This document shows, piece by piece, positions 33,324 through 40,368 of a stretch of DNA of 40,368 nucleotides. Below the pieces are notes generated by a model. The model saw nothing but the letters and a program-made list of their open reading frames with translations, did not search any database and was not told the origin of the DNA. The stretch spans positions 1 to 40,368 of the forward strand of contig BNVH01000029.1 of assembly GCA_025997955.1 (NCBI GenBank). The letters run 5' to 3'. Position 1 is the first letter of the stretch; every line of letters begins with the position of its first letter. A program made the position numbers and the translations under genes. Origin of the DNA: Synergistales bacterium. GTDB lineage: Bacteria > Synergistota > Synergistia > Synergistales > Aminobacteriaceae.

Positions 33324-34475
33324 ATGACCGACATCAAAAAATTAGTCGGAGAATCCCTCGCGGAGATAATCAGCGCGGCAAAGACCGGCGGCCCCAAAGT
33401 CAGGGTTGGCCTCATGGCCGCGGGCAGCGAGCTCGGCGCGGAAGAATTGGCGCATGGGGCGAGATTGGCCGCGCAAAGCGGAGGCAGCGTACACCCCGTC
33501 ATGATAGGCCCCCGCGTCACTGGTTATGAAGACCTCGAATGGCTCTGTGAAAGCGCCTGCGAGGCCGATATAGGCGCGTCTCTTGAAGCGGCTATAAAAG
33601 ACGGCTCCATAGCTGGAGCGGTGGCCCTGCACTACCCCTTTCCGCTCGGCGTCACCACAATAGGACGCGTGCTTACGCCATCCCGGGGGCGTCCGATGAT
33701 TTTGGCTTCCACCACAGGCACGTCCGCCGTGAACCGCGGCGAGGCGATGCTTCGCAACGCGGTCTACGGCATAGCCACGGCGAAAGCGCTTGGGATAAAG
33801 AACCCTACGGTGGGTATATTGAACGTCGATACCGCTCAGCCGGTCTTCCGCGCTCTCTCTCGTATGGCGGAAAGAGGCTACGGCGTGACGTTCGGCTCGT
33901 CCGTGAGAGCTGACGGCGGCGCTGTGCTGCGCGGCAACGACGCGCTCGTCGGAGCGGTCGATGTCTGCGTTACTGACACCCTCACCGGCAACGTGCTTGT
34001 CAAGATGTTCTCGTCCTTTACTTCGGGCGGAGCTTACGAGACTACCGGCTGGGGTTATGGCCCGTCCTGCGGCGAGGGCTGGGGCGAGGTCGTTTCGATA
34101 ATATCCCGCGCGTCAGGGGCGGCTGTCATAGCTAACGCCCTGAACTACACCGCTTCCGTCATAGCCGGAGGCTTGAGCGCGCTTGTGGCCTCTGAACTGG
34201 CGGCGGCCAAAAAGGCAGGGCTTGACGACGAGATAGCGGCTTTGACGCCCAAAGCGGCAAGCGCGGAGGAAGACGTAAAAGCCCCGCCGTCCGAACCCAC
34301 GGACGAGGAGCTTCACGGCGTCGATGTTTTGGAAATAGAGAACGCCGTAAGGTCTCTCTGGAAGGCCGGAATTTACGCCGAGTCGTCTATGGGATGCACG
34401 GGGCCGGTTGTAAAGCTTGCGGCGCGTCATGTTGAGAAGGCCACGGCGATACTGAAAGAGAACGGATACTTGTAA
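33324..34475 (+). CDS. grdD: Glycine reductase component C, alpha subunit GrdD
   Basis: This 383-aa partner of GrdC has a PlsX-like fold by its opening (KVRVGLMAAGSELGAEELAHGARLAAQSGGSVHPVMIGP). The C-terminal ESSMGCTGPVVKLA, with Cys at about residue 358, is the conserved cysteine thought to carry the acetyl thioester before phosphate releases acetyl phosphate. GGGAGG precedes the ATG at 33324. It is the last catalytic gene of the operon; the transporter gene lies 71 bases further on. Confidence 0.94.
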   Translation: MTDIKKLVGESLAEIISAAKTGGPKVRVGLMAAGSELGAEELAHGARLAAQSGGSVHPVMIGPRVTGYEDLEWLCESACEADIGASLEAAIKDGSIAGAVALHYPFPLGVTTIGRVLTPSRGRPMILASTTGTSAVNRGEAMLRNAVYGIATAKALGIKNPTVGILNVDTAQPVFRALSRMAERGYGVTFGSSVRADGGAVLRGNDALVGAVDVCVTDTLTGNVLVKMFSSFTSGGAYETTGWGYGPSCGEGWGEVVSIISRASGAAVIANALNYTASVIAGGLSALVASELAAAKKAGLDDEIAALTPKAASAEEDVKAPPSEPTDEELHGVDVLEIENAVRSLWKAGIYAESSMGCTGPVVKLAARHVEKATAILKENGYL

Positions 34476-34546
34476 ATAACGCATTTGGCTTTGCGTTTTA
34501 TCTACATTTTTCTGCAACACATATCGCATAAAGGAGGAATGTAACT

Positions 34547-35953
34547 ATGGAACAAGTTATGAAGATAAACGGTATTGTCAACGACATAGTATGGGGTCCT
34601 TGGATGCTTTGCTTCTTGGTCGGCACGGGCGTTTACTTGACCATTCTTCTTGGCGCTCCTCAACTGCGTTATTTTGGGATTTTCTGGAAAGAAGTTTTTG
34701 GCAGAAAAAACAAGACAAACAAAGCAGAACCCGGAGATAAGTCTATATCGTCTTTTGCGGCTATGGCTACGGCTATGGCGGCGACGGTCGGCACGGGCAA
34801 CATCGCGGGCGTCGCGACGGCCATGCACCTCGGAGGCCCGGGCGCTATGATATGGATGATTATATCCGCGTTTTTTGGCATGTGCACAAAGTTCAGCGAG
34901 GTCACGCTGTCTGTCGAATTCCGTAAGAAAGACGCCCACGGCGACTGGCGCGGGGGCACAATGTATATCCTCGAAACCGCGGCAAAGCAAAAATGGCTTG
35001 CCATTATTTTCGCGCTGTTTACGATTTTCGCCTCGTTTGGAATAGGTTACGCCGTCCAGGCCAACTCCACCGCTGAGGGGCTCAATATGGCCTTTGGCCT
35101 CGATCAGGTTTACTGCGGAATCGGCTTGTCTATCTGCGTGGCTCTCGTTATCGTCGGGGGGATCAAGAGCCTTTCGACCGTCACGACGCTCCTTGTGCCG
35201 TTTATGGCCGTTTTCTATATCGTGGGTTCTTTTATAGTTCTGGGGCAGAACGCGGGAGCTATCCCAGGCGCTATCGCCAGCGCGCTCAAGGGCGCTTTTA
35301 CTGATCCCATGGCGCTCCCCGGCGCGCTTGCCGGCTGGTCGGTCAGAATGGCTATCACAAAGGGTATCGCGCGAGGCGTCTTCTCCAACGAAGCCGGCTT
35401 GGGTTCCGCGCCGATGGTTCACGCCGCGGCTAACGTCGATAACCCGGTGCGTCAGGGGCTCTATGGCCTCTTTGAGGTGTTCATGGACACCATCGTCATC
35501 TGCTCCATGACAGCCCTCGTCGTCCTTTCCACCGGTACGCTTACCGGACAGCCCGACCTCACCGGCGCTCAGCTCTCGCTCTACGCGTTTGAGACTGGGC
35601 TTGGCTCCTACGGCAAATACATACTCTCAGTATCCCTCGCGCTCTTCGCCTTTACGACTATCCTCGGCTGGTACTGGTACGCGGAGACGGCAGGAGTTTA
35701 TCTGTTTGGCGTGGGGTTCAAGCCTATCATAAAGGTTATCTGCATAGCCCTTGTGTTTTTGGGCTGCGCCGGCAGCAGACTCCTCGGAGACAGCGCGGGC
35801 AGTTTCCTGTCCAACATCTGGGACTTGGCCGACACCATGAACGGCCTTATGGCCATTCCCAACCTTATAGGTCTTCTCCTCTTGTCAGGCACGCTCCGCA
35901 AGCTCGTCACGGAGTTTGACAACAAAAGGCTGAGCGGAGAGATTAAATTGTAG
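34547..35953 (+). CDS. Alanine/glycine:cation symporter (AGCS family)
   Basis: The 468-aa protein has about 11 membrane helices and the AGCS signatures: AATVGTGNIAGVATAMHLGGPGAMIWMIISAFFGMCTKFSEVTLSVEFR near residue 80, WRGGTMYILE, and GVFSNEAGLGSAPMVHAAA near 280. Members take up alanine or glycine with sodium. Its place behind grdD, with a strong AAAGGAGGAATG site and a terminator just after it, argues that it feeds glycine to the reductase. An alternative ATG four codons later cannot be excluded. Confidence 0.93.
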   Translation: MEQVMKINGIVNDIVWGPWMLCFLVGTGVYLTILLGAPQLRYFGIFWKEVFGRKNKTNKAEPGDKSISSFAAMATAMAATVGTGNIAGVATAMHLGGPGAMIWMIISAFFGMCTKFSEVTLSVEFRKKDAHGDWRGGTMYILETAAKQKWLAIIFALFTIFASFGIGYAVQANSTAEGLNMAFGLDQVYCGIGLSICVALVIVGGIKSLSTVTTLLVPFMAVFYIVGSFIVLGQNAGAIPGAIASALKGAFTDPMALPGALAGWSVRMAITKGIARGVFSNEAGLGSAPMVHAAANVDNPVRQGLYGLFEVFMDTIVICSMTALVVLSTGTLTGQPDLTGAQLSLYAFETGLGSYGKYILSVSLALFAFTTILGWYWYAETAGVYLFGVGFKPIIKVICIALVFLGCAGSRLLGDSAGSFLSNIWDLADTMNGLMAIPNLIGLLLLSGTLRKLVTEFDNKRLSGEIKL

Positions 35954-35966
35954 TTTTGGTTTTTAA

Positions 35967-36000
35967 AAAACAAAGAGGGGCGCAAGCCCCTCTTTGTTTT
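35967..36000 (+). terminator. Rho-independent terminator of the glycine reductase operon
   Basis: A perfect 15-bp stem (AAAACAAAGAGGGGC with its complement at 35986-36000) is closed by a GCAA tetraloop and ends in T residues. Confidence 0.92.
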
Positions 36001-36007
36001 CGCGTTT

Positions 36008-36035
36008 TTGATTATCACTTCTGTGGTAGTATAAA
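36008..36035 (+). promoter_or_regulatory. Promoter of the corA gene
   Basis: TTGATT (36008-36013) and TATAAA (36030-36035) are 16 bases apart, right after the terminator of the previous operon. Confidence 0.6.
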
Positions 36036-36084
36036 TTAATATTTTAAAGCTCTAAACTTTTTGTCTGAATGGGCAGGTGCGGGG

Positions 36085-37062
36085 ATGAAGCTGTTCGACT
36101 GCGCGAGCGGGTATTTTTTGGAGAGCGACACTTTTCCGAAAACCTTAAAGAGCAACGAGTTGTTCATTATCTGCCGCAGCACGGAGATTACGCCGCTGCG
36201 GGACGTGTTTGGTTTCGATAAAAGCACGATACTCGAATGTACCGACTTAGATGAAAGCGTCCGCTACGTCAGCTTCGACGGCTACGACTTTATCAGCCTC
36301 GTGCATATGGAGACGGAGCAAAACGCCGAACGAAAGAAAGATTTCACGCTGCGGGAGATAAATATGTATATCTCCTCAAGTTTTTTGGTGTTGGTGTTGC
36401 CGGAACACGACAGCCCGCGGATAGCCCAATTGGAGACGTCTCTCTTCGACGTGGCCGCGAGTATGGGCGGCGTATTGTCCGGGAAAAACGCCATGCCGCG
36501 CCTCATTCGACTCTATTTTCTCGTTTTCAACGGACTGCTAGTCGATTTTTCCGAAACGATGGAGACATTGGAGGACGAGATGGAGGAGCTTTCGGAGGCT
36601 ATTACGCTAAACGCTGACAAACGCTATATCGTTGATATAGGCCGGCTGCGAAAAATAGCCTACACCGCAAAAAAGCTGCTTCGCTCTCTTTCATATCTCG
36701 GTACGCAGATTCTAATGGACGAGAACGGCCTGATAGATAAAAAATATATTAAATACTTCCGTAACGTGGACACGAGGCTCAAGAAGCTTTACGATTTTTC
36801 GGAAAGCCTGTACGAGCTGAGCAACGAACTTCTTCGCACCTACGACAGCCGGCTGACTATAAAAACCAACGATACGATCAACAAGCTAACTATCATAACC
36901 CTGTTCTTCGGCCCCCTGACGGTCATCACCGGCATTTACGGGATGAACTTCGAGGTCATGCCCGAACTGAGCTGGCCGTTCGGCTATCCCCTGACTCTGG
37001 GGATAATGGTGTTAGTCAGTTTTATAATATATTGGCTCCTGAAAAAGAACGAGTGGTTGTGA
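36085..37062 (+). CDS. CorA family divalent metal ion transporter
   Basis: The 325-aa protein has a cytoplasmic N-terminal domain, a long coiled helix region (about 150-260, METLEDEMEELSEAITLNADKR) and two C-terminal membrane helices with YGMNF between them, the GMN signature that forms the outer mouth of the pore. CorA forms pentamers in the inner membrane and carries magnesium, cobalt or nickel. I use the ATG at 36085, with AGGTG close upstream; a TTG at 36061 in the same frame, nearer the promoter, would add 8 residues. It stands alone between the glycine reductase operon and a restriction-modification set. Confidence 0.93.
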   Translation: MKLFDCASGYFLESDTFPKTLKSNELFIICRSTEITPLRDVFGFDKSTILECTDLDESVRYVSFDGYDFISLVHMETEQNAERKKDFTLREINMYISSSFLVLVLPEHDSPRIAQLETSLFDVAASMGGVLSGKNAMPRLIRLYFLVFNGLLVDFSETMETLEDEMEELSEAITLNADKRYIVDIGRLRKIAYTAKKLLRSLSYLGTQILMDENGLIDKKYIKYFRNVDTRLKKLYDFSESLYELSNELLRTYDSRLTIKTNDTINKLTIITLFFGPLTVITGIYGMNFEVMPELSWPFGYPLTLGIMVLVSFIIYWLLKKNEWL

Positions 37063-37151
37063 CGGCAGCCGCCGATGTTTGGGATGATATATGGTACGCG
37101 GAAAATGGTGCGAGTATGCGTTGGTAGAATTTTGAGAAAGTAGGGTTAGCG

Positions 37152-37988
37152 TTGAAAAAAAACAAGTTAGTTGCTCCTGTGCTTAAATGGGTGGGTGGCA
37201 AACGTCAGTTGTTGGGTTCCTTAACTCCATTACTGCCAAAAAAGATCACGACTTACTGTGAACCTTTTGTAGGCGGTGGCGCTCTGCTGTTTCAATTGCA
37301 ACCGACAACCGCTTTTGTTAATGACATAAATGCTGAATTAATAAGTGTTTATGAAGTTATTAAGTCTGACGTTGAAGCCCTTATTGCTGCCTTACAGGAC
37401 TTCACGAATGAATCTGACGCATTTTACGCTGTCAGAGATTGGGATAGGGATAAAGAAAAGTACGCTTCATTGTCAAATATTGAAAGGGCTGCCCGTATCA
37501 TTTATTTGAACAAGACTTGCTACAACGGCCTGTTCCGCGTCAACAACGCGGGAGAATTCAATTCACCGTTCGGCAATTACCGCAATCCGAATATAGTCAA
37601 CGCCCCGACGCTTCGAGCGGTTAGTATTTACTTAAATACTGCCTCTGTTCAATTAACTTCGCTGGACTATACGGAATCTCTAAAAGATCTGCCTAAAGGA
37701 GCTTTTGTATATCTTGACCCGCCTTACGACCCAGTTTCTGATACTTCCAGTTTTACGGGATACTCGAAGGGCGGTTTTACGAGAGATGACCAAATACGTC
37801 TACGCGAATGTTGCGATGGGTTAAGTTCAAGAGGGATTAAATTCATGCTCTCAAATTCGGCAACTGATTTTATCAAGGAGCAATACGCTGCTTATCACAT
37901 CAATATTGTCCAAGCAAAAAGAGCAATCAACTCCGATTCCACGAAACGCGGGGAAGTTGATGAAGTGGTAGTGAGAAATTATGAGTAG
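37152..37988 (+). CDS. DNA adenine methyltransferase (D12 class, Dam-like)
   Basis: The 278-aa enzyme has LKWVGGKRQLLGSLTPLLP at the start (motif X), YCEPFVGGGALLFQL (motif I, 36-50) and AFVYLDPPYDPVS with DPPY at 189-192 (motif IV). NKTCYNGLFRVNNAGEFNSPFGNY near 120-143 is typical of the Dam/DpnM group. It methylates adenine N6, and GATC is common in this class but is not proven here. The start is a TTG at 37152 with a weak site. It overlaps the nuclease gene by 8 bases. The A+T-rich composition contrasts with the grd genes, which suggests transfer. Confidence 0.93.
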   Translation: MKKNKLVAPVLKWVGGKRQLLGSLTPLLPKKITTYCEPFVGGGALLFQLQPTTAFVNDINAELISVYEVIKSDVEALIAALQDFTNESDAFYAVRDWDRDKEKYASLSNIERAARIIYLNKTCYNGLFRVNNAGEFNSPFGNYRNPNIVNAPTLRAVSIYLNTASVQLTSLDYTESLKDLPKGAFVYLDPPYDPVSDTSSFTGYSKGGFTRDDQIRLRECCDGLSSRGIKFMLSNSATDFIKEQYAAYHINIVQAKRAINSDSTKRGEVDEVVVRNYE

Positions 37989-39273
37989 GGCGCCGAAAAG
38001 TTTAAATGACGCTGCTTGGGAGCAGCTTTTCACAAAATATGACATACTCAATCAAATTGACGCTAACGGTCGTTTTGAAATTTCAGCAACGCAAATTAAG
38101 GAATTTAGAGAACCGCGCCTAATGGCAAAATTCGATCATGCAATAAACTTACCAAAGGTCTTCTCTGATAATCAATTGGCAATACTCCCGATTACAAGGG
38201 GCGATTATGTTATTTCGCATTTCGCCGCTTACCATAAATTCGAGGATAATAACACGCCTGTAACAAGAGTGTCTCTACCGACCTATATTCAAAGTTTGGA
38301 TTCAAATAATATCCCCAGTGAAACAATAGCCTTAAATTGCGCTGTTGCGGCTGGTATAGTTTCCGAATTTCTTCAAGATGAAGATCTAATTTCAACAGTT
38401 TCTGGTCGTATGGGTTCCGGCTCGTTTGATTTCGATATAGCCAATGCTAAAAGCAATATGCTTTGTCGCGTTCAAGTAAATAATTCTCAAATTGAAATAG
38501 ACGCGGCGTATGAAGGCGTAAAAGGGTTGGCCCTCTTTGAAGCAAAACGAGATTTATCGGAGGATTTTTTAGTTAGGCAGTTATATTATCCGTTTAGGGT
38601 ATGGCAAAGTCGCGTAACTAAACCTGTTAGACCGCTTTTTCTCGTCTATTCAAATGGTGTCTACCGGCTATATGAGTATGCTTTTGAGGACGCAAATAAT
38701 TATAGCTCGTTGGTTCTGGTAAGTCAGAGAAATTACTCAATTGAAGATACAGCTATTGAAATCACAGATATTCAGGCTGTATTGCAAAAAGTCAGGCTTA
38801 CTACAGAGCCGCAAGTGCCATTCCCGCAAGCGGATAGTTTTGAGCGTGTCATAAATATCTGTGAATTATTGAATGAACAGGAATTAAGCCAAGACGACGT
38901 TACGGATCAATATGCCTTTGACGCAAGACAAACGACTTATTACACCGACGCGGCACGCTATCTTGGCTTGCTTAAAAAGAAAAAAGACGGCACAACGACT
39001 ATATACGGATTGAGTGATACAGGGAAAAGACTTCTTACGTTGAATTATAAACAGCGCCAATTGGCTTATTGCGCTTTAATTCTCTCCCACAAAGCTTTCG
39101 CCGATACCCTCCGCAAGTATCTTGAAGACGGCGCCATGCCGACGACAAGGAAAATAGTTCAGATTATGAAACAATCCAATCTATACAATGTTGGAAGCGA
39201 CAATACATTTGAACGCCGTTCGTCCACAATCAAGGGTTGGTTGAATTGGATAATCGAACTGATTAATGAATAA
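37981..39273 (+). CDS. Type II restriction endonuclease
   Basis: The 430-aa soluble protein lies between two DNA methyltransferases and overlaps the first. A PD-(D/E)XK-type core is visible in QIEIDAAYEGVKGLALFEAKRD: Asp 174, then Glu 187 and Lys 189 (FEAK), followed by QLYYPFRVW. The C-terminal 150 residues look like a winged-helix DNA-binding part (YYTDAARYLGLLKKKKDGTTTIYGLSDTGKRLL). The family resembles uncharacterized type II enzymes that I have seen next to D12 methyltransferases. The recognition site is unknown. Restriction activity is inferred from the motif and context. Confidence 0.8.
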   Translation: MSRAPKSLNDAAWEQLFTKYDILNQIDANGRFEISATQIKEFREPRLMAKFDHAINLPKVFSDNQLAILPITRGDYVISHFAAYHKFEDNNTPVTRVSLPTYIQSLDSNNIPSETIALNCAVAAGIVSEFLQDEDLISTVSGRMGSGSFDFDIANAKSNMLCRVQVNNSQIEIDAAYEGVKGLALFEAKRDLSEDFLVRQLYYPFRVWQSRVTKPVRPLFLVYSNGVYRLYEYAFEDANNYSSLVLVSQRNYSIEDTAIEITDIQAVLQKVRLTTEPQVPFPQADSFERVINICELLNEQELSQDDVTDQYAFDARQTTYYTDAARYLGLLKKKKDGTTTIYGLSDTGKRLLTLNYKQRQLAYCALILSHKAFADTLRKYLEDGAMPTTRKIVQIMKQSNLYNVGSDNTFERRSSTIKGWLNWIIELINE

Positions 39274-39303
39274 CCATCTTGTGTTGAACAGAGGGCTGGG
39301 CAA

Positions 39304-40041
39304 GTGAAACCAACAAAATGGGAACCTGATAATTTTGTGATGGAAACGAACACCATATGGAGTTTCCCAGAGCGCGGTAATTGGGCTACGCACGATGCAA
39401 AATATCGCGGTAACTGGTCGCCGTATATTCCTCGCAATATTCTGTTACGCTACTCTGCTAAAGGAGACTGGGTACTCGATCATTTCGCCGGAGGCGGCAC
39501 AACACTCGTTGAGGCAAAATTGCTGAACCGAAACATTATCGGAGTGGAGGTTAACGAAACTGCACTCAAGCGCTGCTACGATAAGTGTAACTTTGAGTAT
39601 GAGAACGCCGGACGTGTGGAAATACGTCGTGGCGATGCTCGACATTTGAATTTCATCAAGCGTGATAGCATTGACCTTGTTTGCACGCACCCACCATACG
39701 CGAACATTATCAAATATAGCGAGGCCATAGCGGAGGATTTATCATTATTAGATGTAGAGGATTTTCTTGAGCAGATGAAATTTGTTGCCGCCGAAAGTTA
39801 TCGCGTTCTTAAAAAGGATAAGTTCTGCGCAATTTTAATGGGTGATACACGAAAAAAAGGTCATGTTATTCCGATAAGTTTCGGTCTAATGCAGATTTTT
39901 GAAGCGGTTGGCTTTAAGCTAAAAGAAATCATCATCAAGGAGCAGCATAACTGCAAGACAACAGATTATTGGAAGACCAATAGCTCAAAACACAATTTTC
40001 TATTATTAGCGCATGAGTATTTGTTTGTTTTCAGAAAGTGA
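39304..40041 (+). CDS. DNA methyltransferase (N6/N4 class), second of the module
   Basis: The 245-aa enzyme has the amino-methyltransferase motifs in the order VLDHFAGGGTTLVEAKLLNRNIIGVEV (motif I, 57-83) and LVCTHPPYANIIKYS with HPPY at 129-132, a variant of the DPPY/SPPY catalytic motif in which His replaces Asp or Ser. It targets adenine N6 or cytosine N4. The gene order methyltransferase, nuclease, methyltransferase recalls DpnII-type systems, where the second enzyme can act on single-stranded DNA. The first residues (WSFPERGNWATHDAKYRGNWSPYIPRNIL) are the family's substrate-binding start. The start is the ATG... reading from 39304 with no strong ribosome site. Confidence 0.87.
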   Translation: MKPTKWEPDNFVMETNTIWSFPERGNWATHDAKYRGNWSPYIPRNILLRYSAKGDWVLDHFAGGGTTLVEAKLLNRNIIGVEVNETALKRCYDKCNFEYENAGRVEIRRGDARHLNFIKRDSIDLVCTHPPYANIIKYSEAIAEDLSLLDVEDFLEQMKFVAAESYRVLKKDKFCAILMGDTRKKGHVIPISFGLMQIFEAVGFKLKEIIIKEQHNCKTTDYWKTNSSKHNFLLLAHEYLFVFRK

Positions 40042-40090
40042 ATGTGTTAGCAGACCGCGAAGCGAGCTTAATTACCTTACGAAGTTGTGT

Positions 40091-40140
40091 TCCCTACCGC
40101 CCCATCACGCATGACTATCATCGAATAGCCGTCTATGAGG
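40091..40140 (-). pseudogene. Small remnant of dctM with an internal deletion
   Basis: Read on the minus strand, 40114-40140 matches dctM 7686-7712 over 27 consecutive bases (codons for LIDGYSMIV), then ATG (40110-40112) follows one mismatch. Directly afterwards 40091-40109 matches the end of dctM and its downstream site (7968-7986) at 17 of 19 bases, including GTGATGGGGCG. So two parts of dctM, about 250 bases apart in the gene, are joined here. A chance match of this length in 40 kb is very unlikely. On the plus strand the same bases would be antisense to dctM mRNA, and a hairpin follows at 40158. Confidence 0.75.
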
Positions 40141-40157
40141 AGGTTTAGTTTAGAGGT

Positions 40158-40180
40158 AGGGGCGGCAAGTGGCCGCCCCT
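40158..40180. terminator. G+C-rich hairpin after the restriction-modification module
   Basis: AGGGGCGGC (40158-40166) pairs with GCCGCCCCT (40172-40180) around AAGTG. It lacks a good T run on either side, so it may be a weak terminator for the convergent transcripts. Confidence 0.55.
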
Positions 40181-40201
40181 CTCCTACTGAGGTAACCCTA
40201 T

Positions 40202-40233
40202 AGTATCTTTATCATACGAGTATCTTTATCATA
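40202..40233. repeat. Tandem 15-bp repeat
   Basis: AGTATCTTTATCATA occurs at 40202-40216 and again at 40219-40233, a period of 17 bases. It lies just after the 3' end of the Synergist-CTERM gene. Confidence 0.75.
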
Positions 40234-40244
40234 GAGTCATAAAC

Positions 40245-40368
40245 TTAAAACGCCTTTCTCCTGACCGCGATGAGAGCGAGAAGCAATATCGCCGCTCCAA
40301 ACCCCGCGTCGCACCCACCGCCGCCGCTTCCTCCTTCGCCGCCGCTCATCTCGTTTACGGAGTTGCCT
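40245..40368 (-). CDS. C-terminal end of a surface protein with a Synergist-CTERM sorting tail (partial)
   Basis: The minus strand reads to a TAA at 40245-40247 and leaves 40 residues in the window: GNSVNEMSGGEGGSGGGG, then CDAGFGAAILLLALIAV and RRKAF. A Gly/Ser linker, a GCDAGFGA motif, one hydrophobic helix and a basic end make up the Synergist-CTERM signal, found on secreted proteins of Synergistetes. It is thought to be a sorting or processing signal, with the cysteine as a likely key residue. The body of the protein is outside the window, so its function is unknown. This is the best taxonomic marker in the window. Confidence 0.85.
   Translation of the reverse strand, partial: GNSVNEMSGGEGGSGGGGCDAGFGAAILLLALIAVRRKAF

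Overview
The window looks like the chromosome of an amino-acid-fermenting anaerobe of the phylum Synergistota (Synergistetes). Three things point there. The last 120 bases encode, on the minus strand, a Gly/Ser-rich stretch followed by GGGGCDAGFGA, a hydrophobic helix and RRKAF, which is the Synergist-type C-terminal sorting tail. There is a complete selenoprotein glycine reductase operon behind a glycine riboswitch. There are also many sodium-coupled or TRAP uptake systems beside D-amino-acid catabolic genes. The housekeeping genes are GC-rich by eye; the accessory islands are visibly richer in A+T.

Layout. 1-214: the end of a degenerate CRISPR array. 215-432: homopolymer noise that looks like unreliable sequence and cuts off a flagellin gene (to 897). 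1018-4931, minus: penicillin-binding protein 1C and a Na/Pi cotransporter. 5145-9131, plus: TRAP transporter dctP-dctQ-dctM, an 18-codon ORF and a HisC-like aminotransferase, ending at a perfect bidirectional terminator. 9176-12616, minus: D-aminoacylase, sodium:solute symporter and its YhdT-like small partner, with a good promoter. 12949-20172: an A+T-rich accessory island with a membrane sensor-like protein, two acyltransferase-3-type membrane proteins (one fused to a radical SAM/SPASM-like domain), two unknown proteins and a glycosyltransferase. 20348-23839: metG and guaA. 24016-26458: C5 DNA methyltransferase, DUF4928-like protein and Vsr nuclease. 26588-27070, minus: a secreted protein with two MliC-like repeats. 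27317-35953: promoter, glycine riboswitch, grdX-trxA-grdE-grdA-grdB-grdC-grdD and an AGCS symporter, ending in a strong terminator. 36085-37062: CorA. 37152-40041: a second restriction-modification set (methyltransferase, nuclease, methyltransferase). 40042-40368: a small dctM-derived remnant, a hairpin, a tandem repeat and the 3' end of a Synergist-CTERM gene.

How it works together. The glycine reductase operon reduces glycine to acetyl phosphate and ammonia, with electrons from thioredoxin; GrdA and GrdB each read an in-frame UGA as selenocysteine (codons 44 and 349). The riboswitch should tie expression to glycine, and the AGCS carrier probably imports it. The TRAP, aminotransferase, D-aminoacylase and symporter genes fit uptake and deamination of amino acids or their N-acyl D-forms.

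The most novel parts are: (1) the island at 12949-20172 with the acyltransferase-radical SAM fusion; (2) a 393-bp insertion at its centre, made of a 327-bp direct repeat and a 78-bp perfect inverted repeat joined by 6-bp microhomologies, consistent with template switching or an amplification chimera; and (3) a fragment of dctM at 40091-40140, followed on the plus strand by a hairpin, which could be a decay product or an antisense RNA. All assignments come from reading the sequence; no database search was run.
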